Part shown: positions 42,780-51,249 of the stretch, piece after piece | Layout: every line of letters begins with the position of its first letter | Position numbering within the stretch: the stretch's first letter is position 1 | Source: Hydrogenophaga intermedia | Lineage (GTDB): Bacteria; Pseudomonadota; Gammaproteobacteria; Burkholderiales; Burkholderiaceae_C | Assembly (NCBI RefSeq): GCF_023715105.1 | Contig: NZ_JAMBNO010000014.1 | Span: 62,001 to 126,000 of the forward strand | Direction of reading: 5' to 3' | DNA: 64,000 bases | The notes under the pieces: model-generated | What the model was told of the DNA's origin: nothing | The model's database searches: none | The model's input: only the letters and a program-made list of their open reading frames with translations | Made by a program: the position numbers and the translations under genes

Positions 42780-44240
42780 ATGAACATCCAACGCTTCATC
42801 GCCCCCACTTCGCGCGAGGCCATGGCCAAGGCGCGCCGCCAGTTCGGCGACAGCGCCGTGATCCTCTCGACGCGCCAGACGCCCGAGGGCTTCGAGGTGA
42901 TGGCCGCGGCCGAAGAGAGCCTGGCCAGCATCGCCCAGGCGGCGCCCGCCGCCGCTGCGCCGGCGGCCCCGGCCGCGCGCAAGGAAGCGTTCGCCAACAC
43001 CCAGAGCTCGGTCGCCAACGACACCGAAGCCATGGCGATGAGCACCCTGTCGTTCCAGGACTACGTGCGCGAGCGCATGCTGCGCAAGCGCCGCGAATCG
43101 CTGGGTGGCGCCGAGGCGGAAACGGCCGCCGCAGCGCCCGTGCGCGACGAACCCATCATGGTGCCGGTGCAGCGCATGAACGACCCGCGCCCGGCCACCA
43201 TCCCCACGCCGCGCCCGCAGACCATCCGCACGCGGGAGAACGCCTTCCAGGATTCCGAGCCGCCTGTGCGTTTTGCCAAGCAGGACGACCAGCGCATGGC
43301 GGTTGAACTGGGCGCGCTCAAGGACATGATCGAAGAGCGCTTCAACACCCTGGCCTGGCTGGGCTCGAGCAAGGGCAATCCGATCCAGTCGAGCCTGATG
43401 CACAAACTCATCCGCGCGGGCTACTCGCCGGCCATGGCACGTGCCCTGCTGGAGCGCCTGCCGGCCGAGGCCGGCGCGGGCGATTCGCTGCGTTGGCTGA
43501 TGGACGCAATCCAGCGCAACCTGCGCGTGGCCCAGCCCGGCGCCGGTCTGGCCGACGAGGGCGGCGTGGTCGCGCTCGTGGGCGCCACCGGTGTCGGCAA
43601 AACCACCACCGCCGCCAAGCTCGCGGCGCAGTGCGTCAAGCAGTACGGCGCCGGCAGCGTGGGCCTGGTCACGCTCGACAGCTACCGCGTCTCGGGCTAC
43701 GAACAACTGCGCGCCTTCGGCCGCATGCTCGGCGTGGTGGCGCATCTGGCGCACGACCGCGCCGCGCTCAAGGACATGCTCGGCCTGCTGGCCGGCAAGC
43801 GACTGGTCATCATCGACACCGCCGGCCTGGGCCAGCGCGACCAACGCGTGCAGGACATGCTCGACGTGCTCGAGCTGCCCACGCTCAAGAAGGTACTGGT
43901 GCTCAACGCCGGCTCGCAAGGCGACACCATCGACGAGACGTTGGCCGCCTTCAAGGCCGACAAGCTGCACGGCGTGGTGCTCTCCAAGGTGGATGAGGCC
44001 GTCAAGCTTGGCCCAGCCATCGACGCGCTGGTGCGCCACCACGTGCCGCTGCGCGGTGTGGCCAATGGCCAGCGCGTGCCCGAAGACTGGCACCACCCCG
44101 ACGCTGCCTCGCTGGTCAAGCTCAGCATGGGCTCCAGCGGCAAGTCCGCCTTCGACCCGGCCAGCGCCGACATGGGCTTTTACTTCGCCCAGTCCGGCGG
44201 CCGCGGCATGAACCTCGGCGCGGGTGGCCTGCATGTTTGA
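42780..44240 (+). CDS. flhF: Flagellar biosynthesis GTPase FlhF
   Basis: 486 residues. An N-terminal B domain and variable Ala/Pro-rich linker lead to the SRP-type GTPase domain with LVGATGVGKTTTAAKLA (about 266-282), DTAGLGQRD and LSKVDEAVKLG. It sets the position and number of polar flagella, suggesting polar flagellation (inference). Start at MNIQRF, with GGGA/GAG upstream; an earlier in-frame start (42756) is unlikely. Confidence 0.96.
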   Translation: MNIQRFIAPTSREAMAKARRQFGDSAVILSTRQTPEGFEVMAAAEESLASIAQAAPAAAAPAAPAARKEAFANTQSSVANDTEAMAMSTLSFQDYVRERMLRKRRESLGGAEAETAAAAPVRDEPIMVPVQRMNDPRPATIPTPRPQTIRTRENAFQDSEPPVRFAKQDDQRMAVELGALKDMIEERFNTLAWLGSSKGNPIQSSLMHKLIRAGYSPAMARALLERLPAEAGAGDSLRWLMDAIQRNLRVAQPGAGLADEGGVVALVGATGVGKTTTAAKLAAQCVKQYGAGSVGLVTLDSYRVSGYEQLRAFGRMLGVVAHLAHDRAALKDMLGLLAGKRLVIIDTAGLGQRDQRVQDMLDVLELPTLKKVLVLNAGSQGDTIDETLAAFKADKLHGVVLSKVDEAVKLGPAIDALVRHHVPLRGVANGQRVPEDWHHPDAASLVKLSMGSSGKSAFDPASADMGFYFAQSGGRGMNLGAGGLHV

Positions 44241-44988
44241 GTTCGGCTTTGACCAGGCCGCCGGCCTGCGCCTGGAACTGCAGGCGCGCGACGGCAGCCC
44301 GGCCCTCATGCCGCTGGCCAGCCCGGCCCAGCCCTCGCAGGGCTTCGAATGGCTGTGCCGCCTGGCCATGTCGCTGGCCGACGCCGGCCAGCGTGTCGTC
44401 GTCATCGATGCCTGCGCGACCGAGCGTGGCGCCAGCGGCGGTCTGCTGCACGCGCTCACCGACGGCAGCGTGGCCAACCTCGGGGCGGGGCACGACAACG
44501 CGGGCGATTGGCTCGTGATGCCTGGCGCGCAGGGGCTGCGCTCGCTGGTGGACACCGCCGCCGCCGGTGGCGCCGACACCGCGCTCTCGCGCCTGTTCGC
44601 GCCGTTCGCGGCCGGCGCGCTGATCCTTCTGTATGCGCCTGCACAGGCGCTGGCCGGCTTGCTGGCCGGTGTGAGTGCGCGCGTGCTGGTGCCGGTGTTG
44701 CAGCAGGCCCAGGCCAGCATCGACGCCTACGGTTCGCTCAAGTGGCTGCACGCCGCTGGCCTGTGCCCGGTGCTCGCGCCCATGGAAGTTGGCGCCCAGG
44801 TGCTGGCCAACGTGGTTGATACCGCACAGCGCCACCTGGGCCTGCGCGCCCCCGTGTGGGCGCAGGCCGACTGGGCCCGCCGTGTGCCCGACGGCGCATT
44901 GGTGCGCACCGACACGCCGCCTTTCGCCCCCACCCGATCACCCGCCCGTGGCCACGTGGCCGGGGCCGCTTCCCCCCTCTGGAGCTGA
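44233..44988 (+). CDS. FlhG-position protein lacking Walker A (degenerate MinD-like)
   Basis: 251 residues between flhF and fliA, exactly where flhG (fleN) usually lies. A MinD-like plan is faintly visible: WLCRLAMSLADAGQRVVVIDAC corresponds to the region after the P-loop, then LSRLFAPFAAGALILLYAPA and KWLHAAGLCPVLAPMEVG. The deviant Walker A (KGGVGKT) at the N-terminus is missing, so ATP binding is doubtful. It overlaps flhF by 8 bp and ends 2 bp before fliA. It may be a regulatory relic or an FlhF partner; homology to FlhG is inferred from position and pattern. Confidence 0.65.
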   Translation: MFEFGFDQAAGLRLELQARDGSPALMPLASPAQPSQGFEWLCRLAMSLADAGQRVVVIDACATERGASGGLLHALTDGSVANLGAGHDNAGDWLVMPGAQGLRSLVDTAAAGGADTALSRLFAPFAAGALILLYAPAQALAGLLAGVSARVLVPVLQQAQASIDAYGSLKWLHAAGLCPVLAPMEVGAQVLANVVDTAQRHLGLRAPVWAQADWARRVPDGALVRTDTPPFAPTRSPARGHVAGAASPLWS

Positions 44989-44990
44989 CG

Positions 44991-45707
44991 ATGTACACCG
45001 CCAAAGGCACGCTCGAACGCGACGACCAGCTGAAGAAGTACAGCCCGCTGGTGCGCCGCCTGGCGCACCACATGATCGCCAAGCTGCCCCCGAGTGTGGA
45101 GATCGACGACCTCATCCAGGTCGGCATGATCGGCCTCACCGAAGCCATTGCGCGCTACGAGCCTTCGCAGGGCGTGCAGTTCGAGACCTTCGCCAGCCAG
45201 CGCATCCGCGGCGCGATGATCGACGAGTTGCGCGACGGCGACTGGATGAGCCGCGGCTCGCGCAAGAGCCAGAAAGACATCGAGCATGCCGTGCACCGGC
45301 TGCAGCAGAAGCTGCACCGCCCGCCCAAGGAAAGCGAGATTGCGGCCGAGATGGGCCTCACGCTGGCCGACTACCAGTCGCTGCTGGCCAAGGTACGCGG
45401 CACCCAGCTTGTCTACCTGGAAGACATCGGCGGAGGTGGCGACGACGAGGACAGCTTCCTCGACCGCCACATGGGTGACAGCGAGGCCGATCCGTCATCG
45501 CTGCTGCAGGACCAGCGCATGCGCATGGCGCTCGTGAGCGCCATCACCACCCTGCCCGAACGCGAACAGCACATCATGAGCATGTACTACGAGCACGACA
45601 TGAACCTGAAGGAAATCGCCGCCGTGCTCGGCGTCACCGAATCGCGCGTCTGCCAGCTGCACAGCCAGTCGATCGCGCGTCTGCGCAGCAAGCTGCGCGA
45701 GCATTGA
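44991..45707 (+). CDS. fliA: Flagellar sigma factor FliA (sigma-28)
   Basis: 238 residues. Sigma regions 2 (VEIDDLIQVGMIGLTEAIAR ... FASQRIRGAMIDELR), 3 (RPPKESEIAAEMGLTLADYQ) and 4 (LPEREQHIMSMYYEHDMNLK ... ESRVCQLHSQSIARLR) are all clear. It reads the TCAAGNNN - 11 - NCCGAWAN promoters found across this window and is held by FlgM. The start follows GGAG by 5 bases. Transcription ends at a strong palindromic terminator. Confidence 0.98.
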   Translation: MYTAKGTLERDDQLKKYSPLVRRLAHHMIAKLPPSVEIDDLIQVGMIGLTEAIARYEPSQGVQFETFASQRIRGAMIDELRDGDWMSRGSRKSQKDIEHAVHRLQQKLHRPPKESEIAAEMGLTLADYQSLLAKVRGTQLVYLEDIGGGGDDEDSFLDRHMGDSEADPSSLLQDQRMRMALVSAITTLPEREQHIMSMYYEHDMNLKEIAAVLGVTESRVCQLHSQSIARLRSKLREH

Positions 45708-45734
45708 TCGCGACCAGGGTTTCGTCAGGACAAC

Positions 45735-45762
45735 AAAAAAACCGGCCTAGGCCGGTTTTTTT
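45735..45762. terminator. Bidirectional terminator between fliA and the PEP-CTERM gene
   Basis: A perfect palindrome, seven A, CCGGCC, TA, GGCCGG, seven T. It works in both directions and ends the flhBA-flhF-fliA and PEP-CTERM transcripts. Confidence 0.92.
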
Positions 45763-45774
45763 GGTGGCTAAGAC

Positions 45775-46467
45775 TCAGGCCTTGCGTTGCTTGCGGCGCG
45801 CGGCGGCCAGGCCGATCAAGCCCAGACCCAGCAAAGACAGCATGCCCGGCTCGGGCACCGGCGTGCCCGTCAGGAATTCGAAGGCCTCGCTGGTGGCGGT
45901 GACGGTCAGGGTGTCGAAGGGCGTCAGGTTGGAGATGGACACCGCGAGGTTCGTGGTGCCGGGAATGATGCCCACCAGACCGGCCACCACGTCGGCGCCA
46001 GTGATGACGGTGGAACCGCCGCCCCCGGAGAAGGTGAAGGTCAGGGTGTTGTAGCTGGCCGGGTTCGGGTCGACCGAGCCCCACAGCAGGTTGAAGGCGG
46101 TGAGCGTGGTGTTGAAGTCCATGATCACCGAACCACCAGCGCGGGCGTTGAAGTAGTTGATGTTGCTGTACGAGCCGTCGGCATTGCGCAACGGCGAGCG
46201 GGTCACGCCGCCCACGTCGCCGGAGTACACGCCCGAATTACCGGTGAAGCTGACGTCAACATTGGTCGAGGTGGTCAGAGGGGCGTTACTCACCAAGCCT
46301 GCAGACAGGCTGGTACCCAGGTCTTCCAGCGTGAACGGCACGTTGGCGCTGGTGGGGTTGGCGACGATCTGTGCGTTGATCACCGGGGCGGCGTGGGCAC
46401 TGCCGAACGACAGCAGGGCAACCAGGGCGCCAGCAACGGCGAAGGTATAGGGCTTCGTGATGGACAT
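45775..46467 (-). CDS. PEP-CTERM sorting domain protein
   Basis: 230 residues. A signal peptide (FAVAGALVALLSFGSAHAAP) is followed by a Ser/Thr/Gly-rich extracellular-type region. The C-terminal PEP-CTERM signal begins near residue 204: VPEPGMLSLLGLGLIGLAAA then RRKQRKA. Such proteins are cut and anchored or released by an exosortase, none of which lies in the window. AAGGAA precedes the ATG. It stands alone between two terminators and splits flagellar genes. Function unknown. Confidence 0.9.
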   Translation of the reverse strand: MSITKPYTFAVAGALVALLSFGSAHAAPVINAQIVANPTSANVPFTLEDLGTSLSAGLVSNAPLTTSTNVDVSFTGNSGVYSGDVGGVTRSPLRNADGSYSNINYFNARAGGSVIMDFNTTLTAFNLLWGSVDPNPASYNTLTFTFSGGGGSTVITGADVVAGLVGIIPGTTNLAVSISNLTPFDTLTVTATSEAFEFLTGTPVPEPGMLSLLGLGLIGLAAARRKQRKA

Positions 46468-46641
46468 GGTCTTTTCCTTGGTGTGAGCTCGGAGCGAATG
46501 GCGGATTGCCGAGGGTGATGCAACGACCATGCCATCGCTGCAAGTCATTGAATTTGCTTGCATTGGGCGTGAGTCTTTGATGGCGATGTCAATTATTTCG
46601 ACAGATCGCCCCACTCATTACGGCCAACCGCTCGCCAGATG

Positions 46642-46672
46642 CAACGAAGCCGGCGACCAGCCGGCTTCGTTG
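46642..46672 (-). terminator. Hairpin after flgM-flgN, probable terminator
   Basis: A perfect 13-bp stem (CAACGAAGCCGGC) with a 5-base loop, 16 bp beyond the flgN stop. It has no T-tract, so termination may depend on other factors. The rest of the 46468-46687 gap shows nothing I can name. Confidence 0.6.
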
Positions 46673-46687
46673 GGGATGTGCGTGCCC

Positions 46688-47035
46688 TCAGGCAGCGACG
46701 TATCGGCCCCGCGGCCCCCCGGCGCGGGCGAGGCCACTTGGCTGGTACGTGGGCTTTTGCAGGTGGTCCGGCAGCAGGCTGCCGAGCGCGCGCTCGTTGA
46801 GCGCGGCGGCGCGCAGCGTGGCCGCGCGCAGTTGGGTGAATCGTTGGGCGGCCGACTGCAGGGCATCGGCGTCGGCGCCGCGCAATTCCAGGGTGCGCGG
46901 GGCGTGCTGCAGGGCGCCCTGCACGGCGGCGCTGGCGCGCTCCACGGCGGGGGCGTCGCTTTGCAGCAGCGCGCGTTCGAGCCCGTCCAGGTGGCCGTGC
47001 AGAGTGGCGATCCAGGCGTGGGCGGGCATGTTCAT
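46688..47035 (-). CDS. flgN: Flagellar hook-filament junction chaperone FlgN
   Basis: 115 residues, helical (LHGHLDGLERALLQSDAPAV; AAQRFTQLRAATLRAAALNE), 11 bp after flgM, the normal flgMN order. It escorts FlgK and FlgL to export. Sequence conservation in this family is weak, so the call rests on position plus pattern. Confidence 0.85.
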   Translation of the reverse strand: MNMPAHAWIATLHGHLDGLERALLQSDAPAVERASAAVQGALQHAPRTLELRGADADALQSAAQRFTQLRAATLRAAALNERALGSLLPDHLQKPTYQPSGLARAGGPRGRYVAA

Positions 47036-47046
47036 GGTGGGTGGGC

Positions 47047-47355
47047 TCAGCCGCGGCCGGCGTTGAGCATCTCGGCCGCGTTGGCCAGCAGCTTGTCGGC
47101 GATCACTTCCGGGTTGACCTTGAAGCTGCCGTCGGCGATGGCCTGCTTCATCGCGGCCACTTTCTCGGCATTGAAGACATCGCCACCGCCGGTGCCGGCG
47201 GTGGATGAAAGCGTGACCGTCACGCCCGGCTGCGGGGTGCCCGGGGCCTGCTTGCCGGCGCCCTCGACGGGCGTGGCCGGCTGGGCAGCCACCTTCTGGG
47301 GGCCACCGGCGACGCTGCCAATGTAGGAATCCGCGCTAGAGGAATCGACTTTCAT
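47047..47355 (-). CDS. flgM: Anti-sigma-28 factor FlgM
   Basis: 102 residues. The C-terminal FliA-binding region is clear (DVFNAEKVAAMKQAIADGSF, KVNPEVIADKLLANA). The N-terminal half is disordered in appearance (Gly/Pro/Thr rich), as expected for an exported anti-sigma factor. A sigma-28-type promoter 40 bp upstream gives a feedback loop with FliA. Confidence 0.95.
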   Translation of the reverse strand: MKVDSSSADSYIGSVAGGPQKVAAQPATPVEGAGKQAPGTPQPGVTVTLSSTAGTGGGDVFNAEKVAAMKQAIADGSFKVNPEVIADKLLANAAEMLNAGRG

Positions 47356-47395
47356 GTCACGCTCCGTGCCCCGGTTGTGGGGCCATGTCGTTGTC

Positions 47396-47422
47396 GTATC
47401 GGTCTCGATCTCCGGAACTTTA
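47396..47422 (-). promoter_or_regulatory. Sigma-28 (FliA) type promoter for flgM-flgN
   Basis: On the minus strand: TAAAGTTC, 11 bp, ACCGATAC. It is the closest of all in this window to the enterobacterial sigma-28 consensus. Confidence 0.82.
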
Positions 47423-47466
47423 GGGTGTTGAGGCCTTTTTTCTGCCGCTTGTCGCCCAACGGACGG

Positions 47467-48192
47467 TCACAACGGCAGTTCCACCGTCTGGTCCGCGCGC
47501 ACGGTGCCGCTGACCACCTTGCCGCTGGGCAGGCGCACACGGGCGGCCTGGCCCACGTGGCCGGCGTTCAGGGCCTGGCCCACCACCGTCACGGCAAAGC
47601 CATTGCCGTTGGCGCTCACTTTCACGGGCGTGCCAGCCTCGAAGGCCTGGGGTGCGCGCACCATGTTCTCGCGGATTACCTGGCCCGGCGTGAGGGCATA
47701 GGCCGCTTGCTGGCCGATCCAGCGCTCGGGCAGGGCCAACACCATCGAGGGGTGGGCCGCCCAATCCACTTCGGCGCGCCCGGCGTGTTCTTGAGTCAGT
47801 GTGTCGCCGGCCGGTACCGCCGCCTTGAGCACCCAGGCCGGCCCGAAGGCCTTGACCGTGACGGGCAGGTAGACGCTCCAGCGGGTGGGGCCGTCCACGC
47901 AACGCAGGCCCACGCGGCTGCGCCCCCACAGCCGCCCGTTCGGTGGAAGAAAGGGCTCGATGCCGTTGCAAGGCGCCAGGCGCAGGCGGCTGTCGAGTTC
48001 ACCCATCACCACCTCGGCGCGCAACGGCATGCCGGCCTGTTCGGCCAGGGCCTGCTCCACGGCGGGTTGCAGGAAATCGCGCGCCATCTGCTCCAGCCCG
48101 GCGTTCGGGTTGGCGCGCGCACCGGCGGCCGCGGCCAGCAGCACGAGGCCGAAGCTCACGGTGAGGAACAGGCGCAGGGCGGGGCGGTTCAT
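47467..48192 (-). CDS. flgA: Flagellar P-ring assembly chaperone FlgA
   Basis: 241 residues. Signal peptide (LRLFLTVSFGLVLLAAAAGA), then the SAF-like domain (AAVPAGDTLTQEHAGRAEVD; ALTPGQVIRENMVRAPQAF; GTPVKVSANGNGFAVTVVG). It helps FlgI form the P ring in the periplasm. The ATG has GGAGAG upstream; a GTG 24 bp earlier is less likely. Divergent from flgB. Confidence 0.95.
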   Translation of the reverse strand: MNRPALRLFLTVSFGLVLLAAAAGARANPNAGLEQMARDFLQPAVEQALAEQAGMPLRAEVVMGELDSRLRLAPCNGIEPFLPPNGRLWGRSRVGLRCVDGPTRWSVYLPVTVKAFGPAWVLKAAVPAGDTLTQEHAGRAEVDWAAHPSMVLALPERWIGQQAAYALTPGQVIRENMVRAPQAFEAGTPVKVSANGNGFAVTVVGQALNAGHVGQAARVRLPSGKVVSGTVRADQTVELPL

Positions 48193-48249
48193 GGCGCTCT
48201 CCAGGGACAAGGACACACCTCAGCACTGTAGGAGCGTGCCATCACCGGC

Positions 48250-48291
48250 AAGCTGCGAAATACCGGTCTTGCACCCCGCTGTTTCAAGCTT
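48250..48291. promoter_or_regulatory. Candidate FlhDC box between flgA and flgB
   Basis: Half-sites AAGCTGCGAAATACCG and CGCTGTTTCAAGCTT (reverse complement AAGCTTGAAACAGCG) are separated by 11 bp. The left half is close to the enterobacterial FlhDC half-site. It lies 58 bp from flgA and 90 bp from flgB, suited to activate both. Confidence 0.6.
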
Positions 48292-48381
48292 TGCCCGCGT
48301 CCAAGTCTTTTGACAATGCCTGCACGCCCCAGTCCCGGATGCCGTCCGAGGCTGGCCCGTCATACCGACCGCGAGGTGCAC

Positions 48382-48783
48382 ATGCTCGAACAGATGACTG
48401 ACCGGCTGGACTTCCACGCCAAGTCGCTGATGCTGCGTTCGCAGCGCCAGCAGGTGATCGCCAGCAACATCGCCAACGCGGACACGCCCGGCTATGTGGC
48501 GCGCGACTTCGATTTCGCCTCCGCACTCAAGAGTGCCAGCGGTAGCGCCAACGGCACCGTGGCCACCACCGACGCACGCCACTTCAGCAGCGTGGGCGTG
48601 CAGGCGGGTGCCGGACCGAAGCTCGGCTATGCGGTGCAAACGCAACCTTCGCAGGATCGCAACACGGTCGATCTCGACCGCGAGCGTGCCGCCTTCGCGG
48701 ACAACACGATCCGCTACGAGTCGACGCTGCGTTTCATCAACGGCCATGTGAAGACCATGCTCAGCGCGATCACCGGCCAGTGA
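48382..48783 (+). CDS. flgB: Flagellar proximal rod protein FlgB
   Basis: 133 residues. Rod-protein N-terminus (RQQVIASNIANADTPGYVARDFDF) and C-terminus (NTIRYESTLRFINGHVKTML). First gene of the flgBCDE... operon; starts the rod. The ATG at MLEQMTD fits the family length better than the upstream in-frame start at 48310. Confidence 0.97.
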   Translation: MLEQMTDRLDFHAKSLMLRSQRQQVIASNIANADTPGYVARDFDFASALKSASGSANGTVATTDARHFSSVGVQAGAGPKLGYAVQTQPSQDRNTVDLDRERAAFADNTIRYESTLRFINGHVKTMLSAITGQ

Positions 48784-48799
48784 CCGAAAGGACCCCGCC

Positions 48800-49204
48800 A
48801 TGTCGATGTTCCAGATATTCAACGTCAGCGGCAGCGCCATCAGCGCGCAGCAGCAGCGCCTGAACGTGGTGGCCAGCAACCTGGCCAACGCCGATGCGGT
48901 GGCCGGCCCCGACGGTCAGGCCTACAAGGCGCGGCACATCCACTTCCAGACCGAGGCCATGGGTGGCCCGGGCAGTGCGGGCGTGAAGGTGCAGACCATC
49001 ACCGAGAGCGACGCCCCGGGGCGCCGCGTGTTCTCGCCCCAGCACCCCAGCGCCGACGAGCAAGGCTACGTGACGCACTCCAACGTGAACCCGGTGGAGG
49101 AGATGGTCAACATGATTTCGGCCTCGCGTTCGTACCAGAACAACGTCGAGGTGATGAACACCGCCAAGAGCCTGATGCTCAAGACGCTGCAGATGGGCCA
49201 GTGA
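48800..49204 (+). CDS. flgC: Flagellar proximal rod protein FlgC
   Basis: 134 residues, full length. N-terminal SAISAQQQRLNVVASNLANA and C-terminal SNVNPVEEMVNMISASRSYQNNVE are classic FlgC. Sixteen bp after flgB. Confidence 0.98.
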   Translation: MSMFQIFNVSGSAISAQQQRLNVVASNLANADAVAGPDGQAYKARHIHFQTEAMGGPGSAGVKVQTITESDAPGRRVFSPQHPSADEQGYVTHSNVNPVEEMVNMISASRSYQNNVEVMNTAKSLMLKTLQMGQ

Positions 49205-49239
49205 CCGGCCCCTGAACGCGCGCGACAAGGAACCCGACC

Positions 49240-49905
49240 ATGATGTTCTCTTCCCCCCTGGACCTGTCCGGCCTCGGCAACACGCCCGGCAGCTCCACCG
49301 CCAAGTCCGCCACCTCGGCCACCAACGCCGAGGCCACGCAGGACCGGTTTCTCAAGCTGCTCGTCGCGCAGCTGAACAACCAGGACCCGATGAACCCGAT
49401 GGACAACGCGCAGATGACGACGCAGATGACGCAGATCAACACGGTCGCGGGCATCGAGTCGCTCAACGCCACGCTCAAGGGCATGGCGGCTCAGTACTCC
49501 TCCATGCAGACCATGCAGGGCATCACGCTGATCGGGCGTGAGGCCCTGGTGGCGGGCAACGGGCTCGGCTTCGACGGCACCGTGGGCAAGGGCGCGTTCC
49601 GCCTGCCCGCGGCGGCCGCCAATGTGCAGGTCGATGTCGTCGGCAAGAACGGCCAGGTGCTCGATACGCTGGATTTTGGCGGCCTCACCGCGGGCCAGCA
49701 CTCCTTCAACTGGGACGGCAGCGATTTCAACCCCAACGACGTGGCGGGCTACCGCGTGCGTGCCTCCAACGGTGGCACGCCGGTGAATGCCACCACCTTC
49801 GGGCGCTATTCCGTGACGGCCGTGGCCAACCAGGACGGCGAGCTGCGCCTGGAACTGCAGGACGGCAGCACCCTGCGGCACGACCAGATCACCACCTTCC
49901 TGTAA
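49240..49905 (+). CDS. flgD: Hook-capping protein FlgD
   Basis: 221 residues. The N-terminal signature (QDRFLKLLVAQLNNQDPMNP ... QMTQINTVAGIESL) and the FlgD Ig-like/Tudor domain (LTAGQHSFNWDGSDFNPNDV) are present. It caps the growing hook. 35 bp after flgC, 30 bp before flgE. Confidence 0.97.
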   Translation: MMFSSPLDLSGLGNTPGSSTAKSATSATNAEATQDRFLKLLVAQLNNQDPMNPMDNAQMTTQMTQINTVAGIESLNATLKGMAAQYSSMQTMQGITLIGREALVAGNGLGFDGTVGKGAFRLPAAAANVQVDVVGKNGQVLDTLDFGGLTAGQHSFNWDGSDFNPNDVAGYRVRASNGGTPVNATTFGRYSVTAVANQDGELRLELQDGSTLRHDQITTFL

Positions 49906-49935
49906 CCCCTTTCTTCGCCTCACAAGGAACCCGCC

Positions 49936-51144
49936 ATGGCATTCCAGCAAGGACTCTCCGGCCTCAACAGCGCGAGCAAGAACCTCGACGTGATCGGCCA
50001 CAACATCGCCAACGGCAACACGGTGGGCATGAAGTCCTCGCGCGCCGAGTTTGCCGAGGTCTATGCCAGCTCGGTCAACGCGGCAGGCGGCACCAACCAG
50101 GGCATCGGCGTGGCGGTGGCGGCGGTGTCGCAGCAGTTCACGCAGGGCAACATCACCATCACCGGCAATGACCTGGACATCGCCATCAACGGCGCGGGCT
50201 TCTTCGAGCTCACCATGCCCAATGGCACCACCACCTACAGCCGCGCCGGCATGTTCAAGCTCGACGACGACGGCAACATCGTCACCAACGGCGGCGGCCA
50301 GCTCATGGGCTACCCCACCGATCCGGACGGCAACCGCATCAGCTTCAACCCGGTGCCGCTGTCGCTGCCCACGGCGAGCCCGATTCCGGCACAGCAGACC
50401 AGCGGCATCACCGCCGAATTCAACCTCGACGCGCGCGCGCCGGTGTGGAACACGGTGACACCGAACACGCCGCTGTCGACCTACGGCACCTCGCTCGTGG
50501 CCTTCGATTCGCAAGGCCTGGAGATTCCCGTGGCGCTGGCGTTCCGCAAGGTCGGCAACAACAGCTGGGAGGTCTACCACGGCGTCAACGGCGCCGACCC
50601 CGCGCTGTCCACGCCGTTCACGGTGAACTTCCTGGCCGACGGCTCCCTCGACACGGCCACGTCCACCATCCCGCAGATCGCGCTGACGTCGGCCAACGGC
50701 ACGTTCAACGTCGACCTCGACTTCAACAACATCACGCAGTACGGCACCGCTTTCAGCGTCACCGAGCTGGATCAGGACGGCTATCGCCCGGGCCAGTTCA
50801 TCGGCCTGAAGATCAACGAAGACGGTGTCGTCACCGGTCAGTATTCCAACGGCGAGACGCGCGCCGCCGGTCAGATCTCGCTGGTGAACTTCCGCAACAC
50901 GCAAGGCCTGCAGCCCATGAGCGGCGGCATGTGGTCGGCCACCTTCAGCTCGGGCGACCCGCTGCGCGGCGAGCCCGGCAGCGGCAACTTCGGCGCGTTG
51001 CGCGCTGGTGCGCTGGAAGACTCCAACGTCGACATCACGGCCGAACTCGTGAACATGATGACCGCGCAACGCGCCTACCAGGCCAACGCGCAGACCATCA
51101 AGACGCAGGACCAGGTGCTGAGCACGCTGCTCAACATGCGCTGA
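49936..51144 (+). CDS. flgE: Flagellar hook protein FlgE
   Basis: 402 residues. N-terminal FQQGLSGLNSASKNLDVIGH and NTVGMKSSRAEFAEVYA, and C-terminal SNVDITAELVNMMTAQRAYQANAQTIKTQDQ, are typical. Forms the hook. In most relatives flgF follows directly; here a 1.3-kb stretch with an unrelated gene intervenes. Confidence 0.98.
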   Translation: MAFQQGLSGLNSASKNLDVIGHNIANGNTVGMKSSRAEFAEVYASSVNAAGGTNQGIGVAVAAVSQQFTQGNITITGNDLDIAINGAGFFELTMPNGTTTYSRAGMFKLDDDGNIVTNGGGQLMGYPTDPDGNRISFNPVPLSLPTASPIPAQQTSGITAEFNLDARAPVWNTVTPNTPLSTYGTSLVAFDSQGLEIPVALAFRKVGNNSWEVYHGVNGADPALSTPFTVNFLADGSLDTATSTIPQIALTSANGTFNVDLDFNNITQYGTAFSVTELDQDGYRPGQFIGLKINEDGVVTGQYSNGETRAAGQISLVNFRNTQGLQPMSGGMWSATFSSGDPLRGEPGSGNFGALRAGALEDSNVDITAELVNMMTAQRAYQANAQTIKTQDQVLSTLLNMR

Positions 51145-51249
51145 TGAGCGGCGCCGAGTCGGCAGAAATCCTGCATCGGGGGTAGTGCGCCAGGGCACTG
51201 GGGTGACGACGATCGTGACCCTCTCGCAACCGCTGCCACCCCCGCCGCC

